Source: Variovorax paradoxus
GTDB lineage: Bacteria > Pseudomonadota > Gammaproteobacteria > Burkholderiales > Burkholderiaceae_C
Length of the DNA: 64,000 nucleotides
NCBI RefSeq assembly: GCF_018614955.1
Contig: NZ_JAGGNV010000026.1
Coordinates: 62,001-126,000, forward strand
Direction of reading: 5' to 3'
A model generated the notes under the pieces. It was not told the origin of the DNA and ran no database searches. It was given only the letters and a program-made list of their open reading frames with translations. This document shows positions 43,987 through 53,148 of the stretch, piece by piece. The translations under genes and the position numbers were made by a program. Every line of letters begins with the position of its first letter. Within the stretch, counting starts at the first letter, position 1.

Positions 43987-44487
43987 ATGAACAACAGTTT
44001 TGCCCGCCTGATCGATGGCATGAACGCCACCCTGCGCGCCGAGGTGCTGACGCGCCTGGACGACGAGTTCGCGCGCGGACAGGTGTTCGGCGTGATCAAC
44101 CTGCTCAACACGTTCAAGACCCGCGCAGACTGGTCTGGCGGATTTCTTCTGCAGCAGATCACCGCCCAGCAGGAGGCGCTGGCTGGCGCCGCACCGCTGC
44201 TGCAGCAGGCCGCGCCCCGGGCGGCGCAGCCGCTGCCGGCCTTGCCACCCGAAACGACCTTCGATCCCACGCCGGTGTCCAGCCTGTTGGAGCGCCGCGA
44301 CGCCAACAACCGGGCCTTCAGCGAGTTGCTGTCGTGGATCGATGCGAACCGAGAGCAACTGGACGCTTCCGCCACGCAGCAGGCCGAAGCCTTGCTGCGC
44401 CGCGGCATGCGCGCCGAGGTCGACCTCGAGCTCAAGAATTCGCCGCGCCCCCTGTTCGCGGAGATGTCCAGCGGCCGCGAAGGCTGA
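43987..44487 (+). CDS. Small alpha-helical protein partnered with APH-type kinase
   Basis: 166 residues; helical N-terminus M-N-N-S-F-A-R-L-I-D-G-M-N-A-T-L, then R-A-D-W-S-G-G-F-L-L-Q-Q and Q-Q-E-A-L-A-G-A, a Pro/Ala linker near 75-90 and a second helical half. No known domain recognised. Its spacing of hydrophobic, Trp and L-A-G residues parallels the 12990-13517 protein, and both follow a kinase, so they may be distant homologues. AGACC upstream is a poor ribosome site. Confidence 0.65.
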   Translation: MNNSFARLIDGMNATLRAEVLTRLDDEFARGQVFGVINLLNTFKTRADWSGGFLLQQITAQQEALAGAAPLLQQAAPRAAQPLPALPPETTFDPTPVSSLLERRDANNRAFSELLSWIDANREQLDASATQQAEALLRRGMRAEVDLELKNSPRPLFAEMSSGREG

Positions 44488-44618
44488 GAGGGCCTCCGCC
44501 TGCGCGGCGGTGTCGTCCTGCCGGCGGATCACAGAGGCTCTGCCGATTCTCGTGCCCGCATTGCGGGGGTTGCCCTGTTGACACGCCGATCCAATGAGAT
44601 AGCCTTCGCATCTACAAA

Positions 44619-44632
44619 GTACACTAGCGAAT
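44619..44632. promoter_or_regulatory. Palindromic operator copy J
   Basis: GTACAC-TA-GCGAAT, 39 bp upstream of the binding-protein start at 44671. A TTGACA at 44578-44583 with TAGCCT 16 bp later could be the promoter, putting the operator just downstream of the start point. Confidence 0.62.
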
Positions 44633-44670
44633 GATTGGCGGTACAGCTAGCCAAAACCAGGAGACACACC

Positions 44671-45864
44671 ATGGTCAGTCACATCCGCCGCGGCATCGCC
44701 GCATCCGTGCTGGCGCTCGGCGCGCCCTGGGTCCTTGCACAGTCGCAGCCGACGATCAAGGTCGGCGTGCTCACCATCGACAGCGGTCCCTTCGCCACCT
44801 ACGCGAGCCTGGCCGAATCGGGCGCCAAGACGGCGGCCGAGATCCTCAATGCCGAAGGCGGCGCGCTGGGCCGCCGCTTCGAGGTGGTGGTGCAGGCGCA
44901 CTCGGGCACGCCGCAGGCGGCGCTGGCCGCCGCGCAGCGCCTCGCGCAGCAGGGCGTCGTGATGATCACCGGGCAGACGCAAAGCTCGCATTCGCTGGCC
45001 CTCGTGCCGCGTCTGGAGCAGATGAACGTGATCCAGATGGACACTTACGCGCAGAGCAACGACCTGCTCACCAAGACCTGCTCGCCCAACTACTTCCGCG
45101 TCAACACGCCCGACGCCGTGACGACCAGGATGATGCAGGACTACGTCAAGCAGACCGGCGCGAAGTCCTGGAACCTCATTTCCATGGACTACGCCGCCGG
45201 CCACAGCTTCAGCAAGGCGTTCTCCGAGCTGGTGGCCGGCATGGGAGGCGCGGTGCAGCAGAACATCTTCACCCCGCAGGGCACGACCGACTTCGGCAGC
45301 CAGATCTCGCAGCTGTCCAAGCCGGCCGACGCGCTGGTGGTCACGCTCTTCATGAGCGACGGCCAGTCGTTCGCCAAGCAGCAAAAGCAGTTCGGCCTGT
45401 TCGATAAATACAAGACCGTCATCGGCAACGGCTTCGCCACCGACTTCCAGCTCGAGTCGCATGGCGACAACGTGCTGGGCGTGGTCAATGCCCTGAGCTG
45501 GACGCCCGAGATGCCCGGCGCGCGCAACGCGCAGTACGTCAAGGAATTCACCCAGCGCGCCAACCGCCGCCCTTTCTATACCGATGCCGACCTGATGGCC
45601 ACGTTCGAGGTATTCAAGGCCGGTGTCGTCAAGGCCGGCTCCACCGAGGTGCCCGCCGTGCGCAAGGCGATGGAAGGCCTGCGCGCGCCCACCATCTTCG
45701 GCACGGTCGAGATGCGCGCTGCCGACCACCACCTGATCCGCCAGCACGGCATGGCGCAAGTGGTCAAGGGCCCGGACGGCAAGAACAAGTTCGAGATGAA
45801 GGTTCTCAAGCAGGGCAGCGAGATCTACCCGCCGCCGAGCCCCGAGTGCAAGGTCAGTTCCTGA
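44671..45864 (+). CDS. Periplasmic substrate-binding protein of Liv-type ABC importer
   Basis: 397 residues from the ATG with AGGAGA 8 bp upstream. Signal peptide cleaved near V-L-A|Q-S-Q; I-D-S-G-P-F-A-T-Y-A and I-T-G-Q-T-Q-S-S-H-S mark the ligand cleft. Two cysteines (T-C-S-P-N and E-C-K) may form a disulphide. First gene of the third importer; the aromatic-rich cleft (W-T, Y-T-D) would suit an acid with a ring or long chain, but this is speculative. Confidence 0.9.
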   Translation: MVSHIRRGIAASVLALGAPWVLAQSQPTIKVGVLTIDSGPFATYASLAESGAKTAAEILNAEGGALGRRFEVVVQAHSGTPQAALAAAQRLAQQGVVMITGQTQSSHSLALVPRLEQMNVIQMDTYAQSNDLLTKTCSPNYFRVNTPDAVTTRMMQDYVKQTGAKSWNLISMDYAAGHSFSKAFSELVAGMGGAVQQNIFTPQGTTDFGSQISQLSKPADALVVTLFMSDGQSFAKQQKQFGLFDKYKTVIGNGFATDFQLESHGDNVLGVVNALSWTPEMPGARNAQYVKEFTQRANRRPFYTDADLMATFEVFKAGVVKAGSTEVPAVRKAMEGLRAPTIFGTVEMRAADHHLIRQHGMAQVVKGPDGKNKFEMKVLKQGSEIYPPPSPECKVSS

Positions 45865-45885
45865 CCACCCCAACCGACGCATGCC

Positions 45886-46758
45886 GTGGACTTCTCTCAA
45901 CTCTTCAGCGTGGCGCAATTCGCGAACGCGCTTGCGCTGGCCTCGCTGCTGACCATCCTGGCGAGCGGGCTGGCGCTAATCTTCGGCCTGCGCGACGTGA
46001 TGAACTTCGCCCACGGCGCCCTCTACATGCTGGGCGCGTACCTGGGCTTCACGGTCGGGCGGATGCTCAACTTCTGGGCTGCGTTGGTCCTGGTGCCGCT
46101 CATCCTGGCCGTGGTCGGCGTGGCCTTCGAGCTGCTGGTGCTGCGGCCCTTGCAGAAGCGCTCGCACATGGACGTCGCGCTGGTGACCTTCGGGCTTTCG
46201 CTGGTCATCGGGCCATTGGTCCACAAGCTGTGGGGCACGTCTCCCCTGTCGATCGAGGCCCCGGCGCTCCTGGCCGGGTCGGTCGACCTGCTGGGCACCC
46301 GCTATCCGGTCTACCGCCTGTTCCTCATCGCCGCCGGCTTCAGCACCTGCGTGGCGCTGGCCGTGTGGCTCAAGTTCACCCGCTCTGGCATGTACACCCG
46401 CGCAGTCAGCCAGCAGCCGCACGTGGCGCGCATGATGGGCGTCAACACCGACCGCCTGAGCCTGATGGTGGTGTGCCTGGGCACGGCATTCGCCGGCCTG
46501 GCGGGCGTGCTCGCCGGCCCCTACCTCTCGGTCGACCCCGGCATGGGCGCGGCCATCCTGATCAGCTCGCTGATCGTGGTCGTGGTCGGCGGACTGGGCA
46601 GCATCGCCGGCGCCATCGCCGCCGCCGTGGTCTACGGCTTCACCCAGGTGATCGGTGCCGTGCTGTTTCCATCGGTTGCGGTGCTCGCGCCCTACGTGCT
46701 GCTGTTCGTGGTGCTCTTGTGGCGCCCGCAGGGCTTCGGCCGTGGGAGGGTCGCGTGA
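45886..46758 (+). CDS. livH: ABC permease LivH
   Basis: 290 residues starting at a GTG (45886) 19 bp after the binding-protein stop; the ATG at 45881 is out of frame. N-F-A-H-G-A-L-Y-M-L-G-A-Y near 42 and V-V-V-G-G-L-G-S-I-A-G-A near 230 are diagnostic. About eight membrane helices. TGATG overlap with livM. Confidence 0.9.
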   Translation: MDFSQLFSVAQFANALALASLLTILASGLALIFGLRDVMNFAHGALYMLGAYLGFTVGRMLNFWAALVLVPLILAVVGVAFELLVLRPLQKRSHMDVALVTFGLSLVIGPLVHKLWGTSPLSIEAPALLAGSVDLLGTRYPVYRLFLIAAGFSTCVALAVWLKFTRSGMYTRAVSQQPHVARMMGVNTDRLSLMVVCLGTAFAGLAGVLAGPYLSVDPGMGAAILISSLIVVVVGGLGSIAGAIAAAVVYGFTQVIGAVLFPSVAVLAPYVLLFVVLLWRPQGFGRGRVA

Positions 46759-47852
46759 TGTCTGCCGCCTCGTCATCCGCGGTCGCAACGCCAGGGCCCG
46801 CCGCCGCCGCTGAGCAGCCGTCCGCCGTTGCAACGCCTTCGAAACCGCCCGCCGTGCCGACGTCAACCACCACGCCTCCCGTGGCCCGCGCCCGCTGGAA
46901 GTGGCCGCTGATCTGGGGCGTGCTGCTGGTCGCGGGCCTGTTCCTGCCGAAGGCCGTCGCCAGTCCGTTCTACCTCGGGCTGCTGGTCAACGGCGTGATC
47001 CTCGGCATCGCCGCCGTCGGCATCGGCTTTCTCATGCACCAGTGCGGCTTCGTCATGTTCGGCGTCGCAGCATTCATCGGCTTGCCCGCCTACCTCGTGG
47101 GCATCGCCTCGAACCAGCTGGGCATGGGCGTCCATGCGGCCGTTGTCTTCGCGCTGGCCGCGAGCACGGCTTTCGCCGCGCTGGCCGGCGCCCTGGTGGT
47201 GCGGGCGCGGCCCTTGCCATTCGCCATGCTCACGCTGGCGCTCGCGCAGATGCTCCGCTCCACCGCCACGCTGCAGGTCATGCGGCCTCTCACCGGCGGC
47301 GACGATGGCTTGCCGATCACGTTCAAGGGCGCCTTCCTCGGCCTGAGCCAGAACGAGTTGGCCAAGGCAACCTCGTTCTGGCCGATCGTGCTGGTCGCTT
47401 TGGCGGCCGTGCTGTTCATCGCCTGGCGCGCCTCCAACTCGCGCTTCGGCCAGGTGCTGCGCGCCACGCAAGCCAACGAGGAGCGCATGCGCTTCAGCGG
47501 CTTCAACACGTACCTGCCCCGGCTCGCGGCGTTCACGCTGGCCTCGTTCCTGGTGTCGGTGTCGGGCGTGCTGCTGGTACTGCACAGCGGCTTCGCCTCG
47601 GCCGAGCTGCTGGACTTCGCCACCGGCGGCCACGCCTTGGTCGCGATGCTGGTAGGCGGCGCGGCGAGCGTGGCCGGACCGCTGCTGGGCGCCTTGCTCT
47701 ACGTGCTGGGCCAGGACGCCTTCGGCGCCACGGGCTACCTCGAACTTCTCACCGGCGTTGCGGTCGTCTTCATGATCGCGGCCTTCCCCAAGGGCGCCAG
47801 CGGCTTCTTGCTCCAGCTATGGCGCCGCGCGACAAGAAAGCGGAGCGCCTGA
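46758..47852 (+). CDS. livM: ABC permease LivM
   Basis: 364 residues. The first 47 are a low-complexity Ala/Pro/Ser/Thr tail, then membrane helices begin (W-P-L-I-W-G-V-L-L-V). G-F-L-M-H-Q-C-G-F-V-M-F-G near 93 and G-G-A-A-S-V-A-G-P-L-L-G-A near 300 correspond to LivM loops. The usual conserved Gly-Tyr loop is altered, so it is a divergent LivM. Coupled to both neighbours by TGATG. Confidence 0.88.
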   Translation: MSAASSSAVATPGPAAAAEQPSAVATPSKPPAVPTSTTTPPVARARWKWPLIWGVLLVAGLFLPKAVASPFYLGLLVNGVILGIAAVGIGFLMHQCGFVMFGVAAFIGLPAYLVGIASNQLGMGVHAAVVFALAASTAFAALAGALVVRARPLPFAMLTLALAQMLRSTATLQVMRPLTGGDDGLPITFKGAFLGLSQNELAKATSFWPIVLVALAAVLFIAWRASNSRFGQVLRATQANEERMRFSGFNTYLPRLAAFTLASFLVSVSGVLLVLHSGFASAELLDFATGGHALVAMLVGGAASVAGPLLGALLYVLGQDAFGATGYLELLTGVAVVFMIAAFPKGASGFLLQLWRRATRKRSA

Positions 47853-48550
47853 TGCTCAAGACCGAAGACCTCAGCGTGAGCTACGGCAACGTCCACGCGC
47901 TGCAGGGCGTGAACCTCGAAGTGAGAGCGAAGGGCGTGCTGCACGGCATCATTGGCCCCAACGGCGCCGGCAAGTCCACGCTCATGGACGCGATCACCGG
48001 CCGACGCAAGCCGACGCGTGGTCGCGTGCTGGTCGATGGCCAGGACATCACGGCGCGCAGCGTGTCGTGGCGTCGCCGTTTCGGCATGTCGCGCTCGTTC
48101 CAGCGCACCAGCATCTTTCCGGGCCTGACGGTGCGCGAGCAGCTGGCGCTGGTCGCCACCGAACTCGGCGAGCCCGACCTCGACGAGATCGTCGATGCGT
48201 TCGAGTTGCGCGCCTCGCTCGATTTGCCCGCCGACAGCATCGCTTATGGCGACCAGCGGCGTGTCGACATCGCGCTGGCCATGATCGGCAAACCAAATCT
48301 GATGCTGCTGGACGAGCCCGCCGCCGGCTTGTCCACCACCGAGACGATTGGCCTGTTCGAGCACCTGGTGCGCCTGGTGCGCCAGCGCGGCGTTACCGCG
48401 CTCGTGGTCGAGCACGACGTCGACGCGGTGTTTCGCTTCTGCGACGAGGTGACGGCGCTGGACCTCGGAAAATTGATCCTGACCGGCAAGCCGGCCGAGG
48501 TGCGCAGCGATGCCCGCGTCGTCACCGCCTACCTGGGAACTGCCGCATGA
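47852..48550 (+). CDS. livG: ABC transporter ATPase LivG
   Basis: 232 residues. Walker A G-P-N-G-A-G-K-S-T near 36, Q-loop S-F-Q-R-T-S-I, signature I-A-Y-G-D-Q-R-R-V-D, Walker B L-M-L-L-D-E-P-A-A-G-L and H-loop V-E-H-D-V. Energises the third importer. ATGA overlap with livF. Confidence 0.91.
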   Translation: MLKTEDLSVSYGNVHALQGVNLEVRAKGVLHGIIGPNGAGKSTLMDAITGRRKPTRGRVLVDGQDITARSVSWRRRFGMSRSFQRTSIFPGLTVREQLALVATELGEPDLDEIVDAFELRASLDLPADSIAYGDQRRVDIALAMIGKPNLMLLDEPAAGLSTTETIGLFEHLVRLVRQRGVTALVVEHDVDAVFRFCDEVTALDLGKLILTGKPAEVRSDARVVTAYLGTAA

Positions 48551-49242
48551 GCTTCCTGAAGATTCGAGGCCTCACTGCCGGCTACGGCAAGTCCGTGGTG
48601 CTGCGCGACGTGACGCTGGAAGTGGCGGAGGGCGAGTCGGTCGCCGTCGTCGGCAAGAACGGAGCCGGCAAGTCGACGCTGCTCAATTCATTCTTCGGCG
48701 GCACGACGATCAAGGGCGGCAGCATCGAGGTGGGCGGCGTGGCGGTGGAGCGGCTGCCGGCGTATGCCGCGCCAGGCCACGGCGTGTGCATCTCGCCGCA
48801 GGGCCGGCTGATCCTGCCGCACCTCACGGTGCAGGAAAATCTGCAGCTGGGCGCCGCCAGCCGGCGCAAGGGCCACTGGAACCTGGCGCGTATCTACGAG
48901 CTGTTTCCGGTGCTGCGGGAGCGGCGCGACAAGCCGGGCACGGCGCTCAGCGGCGGGCAGCAGCAAATGCTGGCTGTAGGGCGCGCACTGATGGGGAACC
49001 CACGTGTCATCCTGCTGGACGAGCCGTCGGAGGGGCTGTCGCCGCTGCTGGTGGACGAGCTGGCGGCTACCTTCAACACAATCCGGGGCGCCGGCACGGG
49101 CATTCTGATCGTCGAGCAGCACTTGAACCTGGTGCGGCGGGTGACGCAGCGGTTCGTGGTGATGGCAAAGGGCGAGATCATCGACCGTGGGATGACGGCC
49201 GATATCGATAGCGAGGAGCATCGGGCGGCGTTGGCGTTCTAG
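48547..49242 (+). CDS. livF: ABC transporter ATPase LivF
   Basis: 231 residues. Walker A G-K-N-G-A-G-K-S-T, signature L-S-G-G-Q-Q-Q-M, Walker B V-I-L-L-D-E-P-S-E-G-L, H-loop-region V-E-Q-H. Complete and ordinary. Ends 37 bp before the convergent DHSWG gene; that short gap shows no clear terminator. Confidence 0.91.
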   Translation: MSFLKIRGLTAGYGKSVVLRDVTLEVAEGESVAVVGKNGAGKSTLLNSFFGGTTIKGGSIEVGGVAVERLPAYAAPGHGVCISPQGRLILPHLTVQENLQLGAASRRKGHWNLARIYELFPVLRERRDKPGTALSGGQQQMLAVGRALMGNPRVILLDEPSEGLSPLLVDELAATFNTIRGAGTGILIVEQHLNLVRRVTQRFVVMAKGEIIDRGMTADIDSEEHRAALAF

Positions 49243-49279
49243 CTTCTCGCGGGTGGTTTGCTGTTGGTTTGCGGCCCCC

Positions 49280-50389
49280 TCAAATCGGTGGATGCTCCTG
49301 CACCTCCGGATACATCTCGAACCCCTTGCCGACGCCGTACTCGATGATGCCGTAGCCCACGTCATCCCCATCGCGCACCTCGATCAACTGATCAGCCAAC
49401 GTACGCACCTTCTTGCGGATCGCCGCATCGCCCAGGTCCCAGTGCTCGTGCGCCGAAAAGAGCTTGCCCTTGTCGTCCCCGTGGAACCATCCTTCGAGCC
49501 CACCATACAGTCCGCCCTTGAGAAAGTAGCGCGTCTCCAGCGCGCGTACCTGCACGGCGCGCTCGCGGCCATCGGCGAAACGCAGGTGAAAGACTGCGCG
49601 GTCCATGGTCTGGCCGTGCGGGTCGTTCTTCCAGGTCACCTCGTGCCGAGCGTCGACCAGCTGGTTGCGCGACGACGCCCTGCTGCCCACCGAAAACACC
49701 TCTTCGCCTGACAGGTAGATCTTGTCGTCGGGCGCGCGCTCCTTGAAGAAGATCACGAGCCCGCGATCCTTGAACTGCGCCGTGGTCCAGCAGTAGAAGA
49801 ACGGCGGATAGAAAGTTTGCGGCGGCGTCGTCTCGTCGGTGCGCATCTCCGCGCGCACGCCCCAGGAGTGATCCCGCTGGCCCAGCCAGTTCGCCACGTC
49901 CATGCGCTTGCCGTTCCACTGCAGCCAGCCGGTGTATCGCCCCATCTGCTGGCCCCGCGCCATGTTTTCCGTCACGCGGCCGTCGCGGCGGCGCAGATGC
50001 GCCTTTTCCTCGTGCGGGTTCAGGGTGGCGTGGAACTCGATGTCGAAGCTGATGCCCGATTCGTTGTCTGCAAGCGCGAGCCGGTGGCGTCGCAAGCCCT
50101 CGATAACCTGGATGGAGAGCGGCCCCACGGTGGTGGTCAGCGGGTCAGGCCGAAGGCGGCGCGAGACGCGGAAGTTCCACTGGTGGCCGGGCACGGCAAT
50201 GCCGGCGAACGCATCCATGACGTTGCGGTTCGGGTGGTAGCCCAGGCCGATGTCGAACATCACTTCGCCGCCCGGCGCCGGATGGCCGGTGTACCACAGC
50301 CTTTCCATCCAGGCAGGGTCGCTGTTGTCGATCTGGTCGAACGTGGTGGGCAACTGATGGCCGATGAGGTCGTCCTGCGGCGTGAGCAT
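49280..50389 (-). CDS. Conserved protein of the DUF7064/DUF7065 type with DHSWG motif
   Basis: 369 residues, no signal or membrane segment. L-G-Q-R-D-H-S-W-G-V-R near 170 matches the motif in the 11961-12968 protein; flanking beta-rich sequence is alike in style but the two are diverged. N-terminal half contains G-Y-H-P-N-R-N and W-N-F-R-V-S-R. Role unknown; a lipocalin-like hydratase or isomerase is one possibility. It is transcribed alone, divergent from two hydratases and a thioesterase, with which it shares operator copy K. Confidence 0.7.
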   Translation of the reverse strand: MLTPQDDLIGHQLPTTFDQIDNSDPAWMERLWYTGHPAPGGEVMFDIGLGYHPNRNVMDAFAGIAVPGHQWNFRVSRRLRPDPLTTTVGPLSIQVIEGLRRHRLALADNESGISFDIEFHATLNPHEEKAHLRRRDGRVTENMARGQQMGRYTGWLQWNGKRMDVANWLGQRDHSWGVRAEMRTDETTPPQTFYPPFFYCWTTAQFKDRGLVIFFKERAPDDKIYLSGEEVFSVGSRASSRNQLVDARHEVTWKNDPHGQTMDRAVFHLRFADGRERAVQVRALETRYFLKGGLYGGLEGWFHGDDKGKLFSAHEHWDLGDAAIRKKVRTLADQLIEVRDGDDVGYGIIEYGVGKGFEMYPEVQEHPPI

Positions 50390-50416
50390 GATGTCTTTGT
50401 CTCCTGATCGTCGTCG

Positions 50417-50445
50417 TTGACACAGAATGGTCGCGACTATAAAGT
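50417..50445 (+). promoter_or_regulatory. Predicted promoter for the hydratase operon
   Basis: TTGACA at 50417-50422. The -10 is either TATAAA at 50438-50443 (15-bp spacer) or TAAAGT at 50440-50445 (17-bp spacer). Operator copy K begins at the end of the -10, so binding would overlap the start point. Confidence 0.45.
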
Positions 50446-50457
50446 ACTCTAGCGTAC
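50444..50457. promoter_or_regulatory. Palindromic operator copy K
   Basis: GTACTC-TA-GCGTAC, in the 160-bp divergent gap, 93 bp before the hydratase start at 50550 and 55 bp from the minus-strand start at 50389. Confidence 0.68.
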
Positions 50458-50549
50458 TAAGGCGCTAGCATCGACGGCAATGGCCTTTGTGTCAACCGGC
50501 TTTTTCACCGTGGCGGCGAGCGCGCCGCATTCCAAGGAGACCAGGAAAC

Positions 50550-51353
50550 ATGACAACCGAAACACCGGCCCAACCGTCGATCCGCCTGGAGCGCGAGGGC
50601 GCTCTGGGCATCGTCACGCTCTCGCAAGCCGCGCGCGCGAACCCCTTCGACGGCGCCTTCACCCGCGACTTCAAGCGCGTGTTTGCCCAGCTGTGGGACA
50701 TGCCCGACCTGCGCGCCGTGCTGATGAAGGCCGACGGCGCCAACTTCAGCTTTGGCGGCGACCTGAAGTCCTTCGGCCCCGTCCTCGACAAGCTCGGCCC
50801 CCTGGTGCGCGAATGGACCGGGGACCTGCACATGGGCCTGCAGCGCGCCTGGACCTTGCCGGTGCCCATCGTGTGCGCGGTGCAGGGCTTCGCCATGGGC
50901 GGCGGCGTGGCGCTGCTGGCCGGCTGCGATGTGGTGCTGGCCGGCCAATCGGCCAAGTTCGGTTCGGCGTTCGCGCAGCTGGGCTTCAGTTGCGACTCCG
51001 GTTCCAGCGCCGTGCTCACGGCCCGCATGGGCGCTGCACGCGCGCGCCGCTTCGTGCTGCTGGCCGAGGTGCTGGCGGCGCAGGACGCGCTGAACGCGGG
51101 CCTGGTCGATCGCGTGGTTCCCGACGACCAACTGCAGGAGTCCGCCCTGGCGCTGGCCACGCAGCTGGCGAACGGCCCGACCATTGCCTATGGACAGATC
51201 AAGCGGCTCTTCCTGAAGGCCAGCGGCGCCTCCATGACCGACCTGCTCGAGGACGAAGCCATCACGCTGTCGCGCGTGGCCGCCACCGCCGACGCGCAAG
51301 AGGGCATTGCCGCCATGCTGGAAAAGCGCAAGCCAGTGTTCCAGGGGCGTTGA
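50550..51353 (+). CDS. Enoyl-CoA hydratase/isomerase family protein, atypical active site
   Basis: 267 residues; AAGGAGACCAGG precedes the ATG. G-F-A-M-G-G-G-V-A-L-L near 116 forms the oxyanion hole. Both crotonase glutamates are missing: the first region reads F-G-S-A-F-A-Q-L-G-F-S-C-D-S-G-S-S and the second F-V-L-L-A-E-V-L. One Asp follows the usual Pro position, as in PaaG-type isomerases. Likely a double-bond isomerase or another crotonase reaction. Stop is immediately followed by the next hydratase start. Confidence 0.84.
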   Translation: MTTETPAQPSIRLEREGALGIVTLSQAARANPFDGAFTRDFKRVFAQLWDMPDLRAVLMKADGANFSFGGDLKSFGPVLDKLGPLVREWTGDLHMGLQRAWTLPVPIVCAVQGFAMGGGVALLAGCDVVLAGQSAKFGSAFAQLGFSCDSGSSAVLTARMGAARARRFVLLAEVLAAQDALNAGLVDRVVPDDQLQESALALATQLANGPTIAYGQIKRLFLKASGASMTDLLEDEAITLSRVAATADAQEGIAAMLEKRKPVFQGR

Positions 51354-52133
51354 ATGACCGACGCCGCAACGGCTTACGCCAATCTGCGCGTCACGCGCAG
51401 CGACGCAGGCTTCGCCACCATCGTCTTGAACCGACCCGAAAAGCTCAATACCCTGTCCATCGCCCTGCGCCGTGAGCTCGCTGAAGCGGTGGCTGCGCTG
51501 GAGGCCGACCCGGGCGTTCACGTGCTGATCCTCACCGGTGAAGGCCGCGCCTTCACCGCCGGCATGGACCTGGACGAATGGGACGCCGATGGCGGCGTTG
51601 CGGCCCGCGCGTACGAGCTCGACGCGGTCAAGGCGCTGCAGCAGTTCAGCGGCCCGCTGATCGGCGCGATCAACGGCATGGCGATCACCGGTGGCCTCGA
51701 GATCGCGCTTTCCTGCGACCTGCTGCTGGCGTCCAGCGAGGCCCGTTTTGCCGACACCCACGTCAAGGTCGGGCTGCTGCCCGGCTGGGGCGGATCGGCG
51801 CGGCTGCTGCGTCGCGTGGGCATTGCGCGGGCCAAGGAGATTGCGCTGACCGGCGGCTTCTTCAGCGCGGCGGAGGCGCATGCCTGGGGCATGGTCAATC
51901 ACGTCTATGCGCCCGAGCGGCTGCAAGGCGAGGCCGAGGCCCTGGCCCTGCGCATGCTGCAGAACCCGCCCGCGGGGCTGATCGCCTACAAGCGGCTGCT
52001 CGATGCGGAGTCTGGCTGCACGCTGGAAGAGTCGCTGCGCATCGAGCGCGAGGCCTCGGTGGCATCCAACCGCGCCGTGACACGGCAGGAGATCGAGTCG
52101 CGCCTGGCGCGTCTGCGCAGGCAGGGGCGTTGA
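51354..52133 (+). CDS. Enoyl-CoA hydratase/isomerase
   Basis: 259 residues. N-R-P-E-K-L-N-T-L near 24, G-R-A-F-T-A-G-M-D near 62, N-G-M-A-I-T-G-G-L-E near 104 (oxyanion hole). The second catalytic glutamate is present (A-K-E-I-A-L-T-G-G), the first is replaced (F-A-D-T-H-V-K-V-G-L-L-P-G-W-G-G). It may hydrate or isomerise enoyl-CoA together with the preceding paralogue. Starts directly after the upstream stop. Confidence 0.86.
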   Translation: MTDAATAYANLRVTRSDAGFATIVLNRPEKLNTLSIALRRELAEAVAALEADPGVHVLILTGEGRAFTAGMDLDEWDADGGVAARAYELDAVKALQQFSGPLIGAINGMAITGGLEIALSCDLLLASSEARFADTHVKVGLLPGWGGSARLLRRVGIARAKEIALTGGFFSAAEAHAWGMVNHVYAPERLQGEAEALALRMLQNPPAGLIAYKRLLDAESGCTLEESLRIEREASVASNRAVTRQEIESRLARLRRQGR

Positions 52134-52135
52134 GC

Positions 52136-53026
52136 ATGCGCGCCCCACATGTCTGGAGCGGCAGCGAGTTCGCCGAACTGCTCGCGATGGACGAAGTCGC
52201 CCCGCGGCATTTTCGAACTTGCTCCGGGGAAGCCAACCTGAACGGCCGCACCTATGGCGGACAGGTGCTGGCGCTGGCGATGACCGCCGCCGGGAGAACG
52301 GCGCCACCAGGCCGCGAGCCGACCGCCATGCAGTTCATGTTCCTGCAGGGCACTCGACACGATGAGGCGCTCGACCTCCACGTGACGGTGCTGCAAGAGG
52401 GCAAGCGGTTTTCGTCCCGGCGCGTCAGCGGCTCGCAAGGCGGCGAGCGGCTTTGCTTCGATGCGCAGGTGAGCTTTGCCACGCCCATCGCGTCGCCATC
52501 GCACAACGCTCGGCCTGGCGTGCCAATGTCCGACCCTGAAACGCTGCCCCCGGTCGACCAGCTCCCGGCGGAATGGTCACGGGGCCTGAGCGACGCCCTC
52601 TCTTACCCGCTGAGCGAGCGCTCCGTGCTGGATTTCCGGCTCGAAGATCCGCCCGAACGCCTGCGGCTGGACCGCGCCGAGCCTCGCCTTCGGTACTGGC
52701 TGAAGTCGAAGGCGCGCCTGCGGGATGACCCCCATTTGCACGCGGCCGTGTTCGCCTACTTGTCCGATTGGTGGGTGAACTACCCGGCCAGCGGCGCGCA
52801 TCTGGACGAGGCGATCGAGGGTGGTGGCCTGTACGTTGCGAGCCTGAACCACTCGATCTGGCTGCACGCGCCGTTTCGCGCGGACGAGTGGCTGCACTTC
52901 GAGAGCATCAGTCCGGTGGCCAACTCGGGTCGCGGACTGTGCATTGCGCGCGTGCATGACAGGGATGGGCGCCTGGTGGCCAGCGTCGCGCAGGAATGCT
53001 TGATGGGCTACCGCAGGGGTGAGTGA
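52136..53026 (+). CDS. Acyl-CoA thioesterase, TesB-like double hotdog
   Basis: 296 residues. N-G-R-T-Y-G-G-Q-V-L-A-L-A near 37-49 matches the TesB G-G-Q-V core, and L-N-H-S-I-W-L-H-A-P-F-R near 238-249 the second hotdog with the usual N-H-S-I-x-F-H motif (W in place of F). The family hydrolyses acyl-CoA to free acid and CoA, relieving CoA trapping. 2-bp gap after the hydratase. Bases 53027-53148 downstream hold nothing I can assign. Confidence 0.85.
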   Translation: MRAPHVWSGSEFAELLAMDEVAPRHFRTCSGEANLNGRTYGGQVLALAMTAAGRTAPPGREPTAMQFMFLQGTRHDEALDLHVTVLQEGKRFSSRRVSGSQGGERLCFDAQVSFATPIASPSHNARPGVPMSDPETLPPVDQLPAEWSRGLSDALSYPLSERSVLDFRLEDPPERLRLDRAEPRLRYWLKSKARLRDDPHLHAAVFAYLSDWWVNYPASGAHLDEAIEGGGLYVASLNHSIWLHAPFRADEWLHFESISPVANSGRGLCIARVHDRDGRLVASVAQECLMGYRRGE

Positions 53027-53148
53027 ATCGGTGCGCATCTTCGCTAACCTGCGCGACGGCCGGGATGCGCACAGCGGCGTCGAGCAGGTGCGCAGCCAGG
53101 TGATCTTTCGCGAGAACCTGCCCTGAGCAAGCGCGTGGCTCGCCGAGC

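Noticed and set aside
44578-44583. TTGACA as the definite -35 of the third Liv operon
   Set aside because: The partner hexamer TAGCCT is poor; mentioned only as a possibility.
53030-53126. Short frame reading V-R-I-F-A-N-L-R-D-G-R-D after the thioesterase
   Set aside because: No recognisable domain or start site; too short to support as a gene or remnant.
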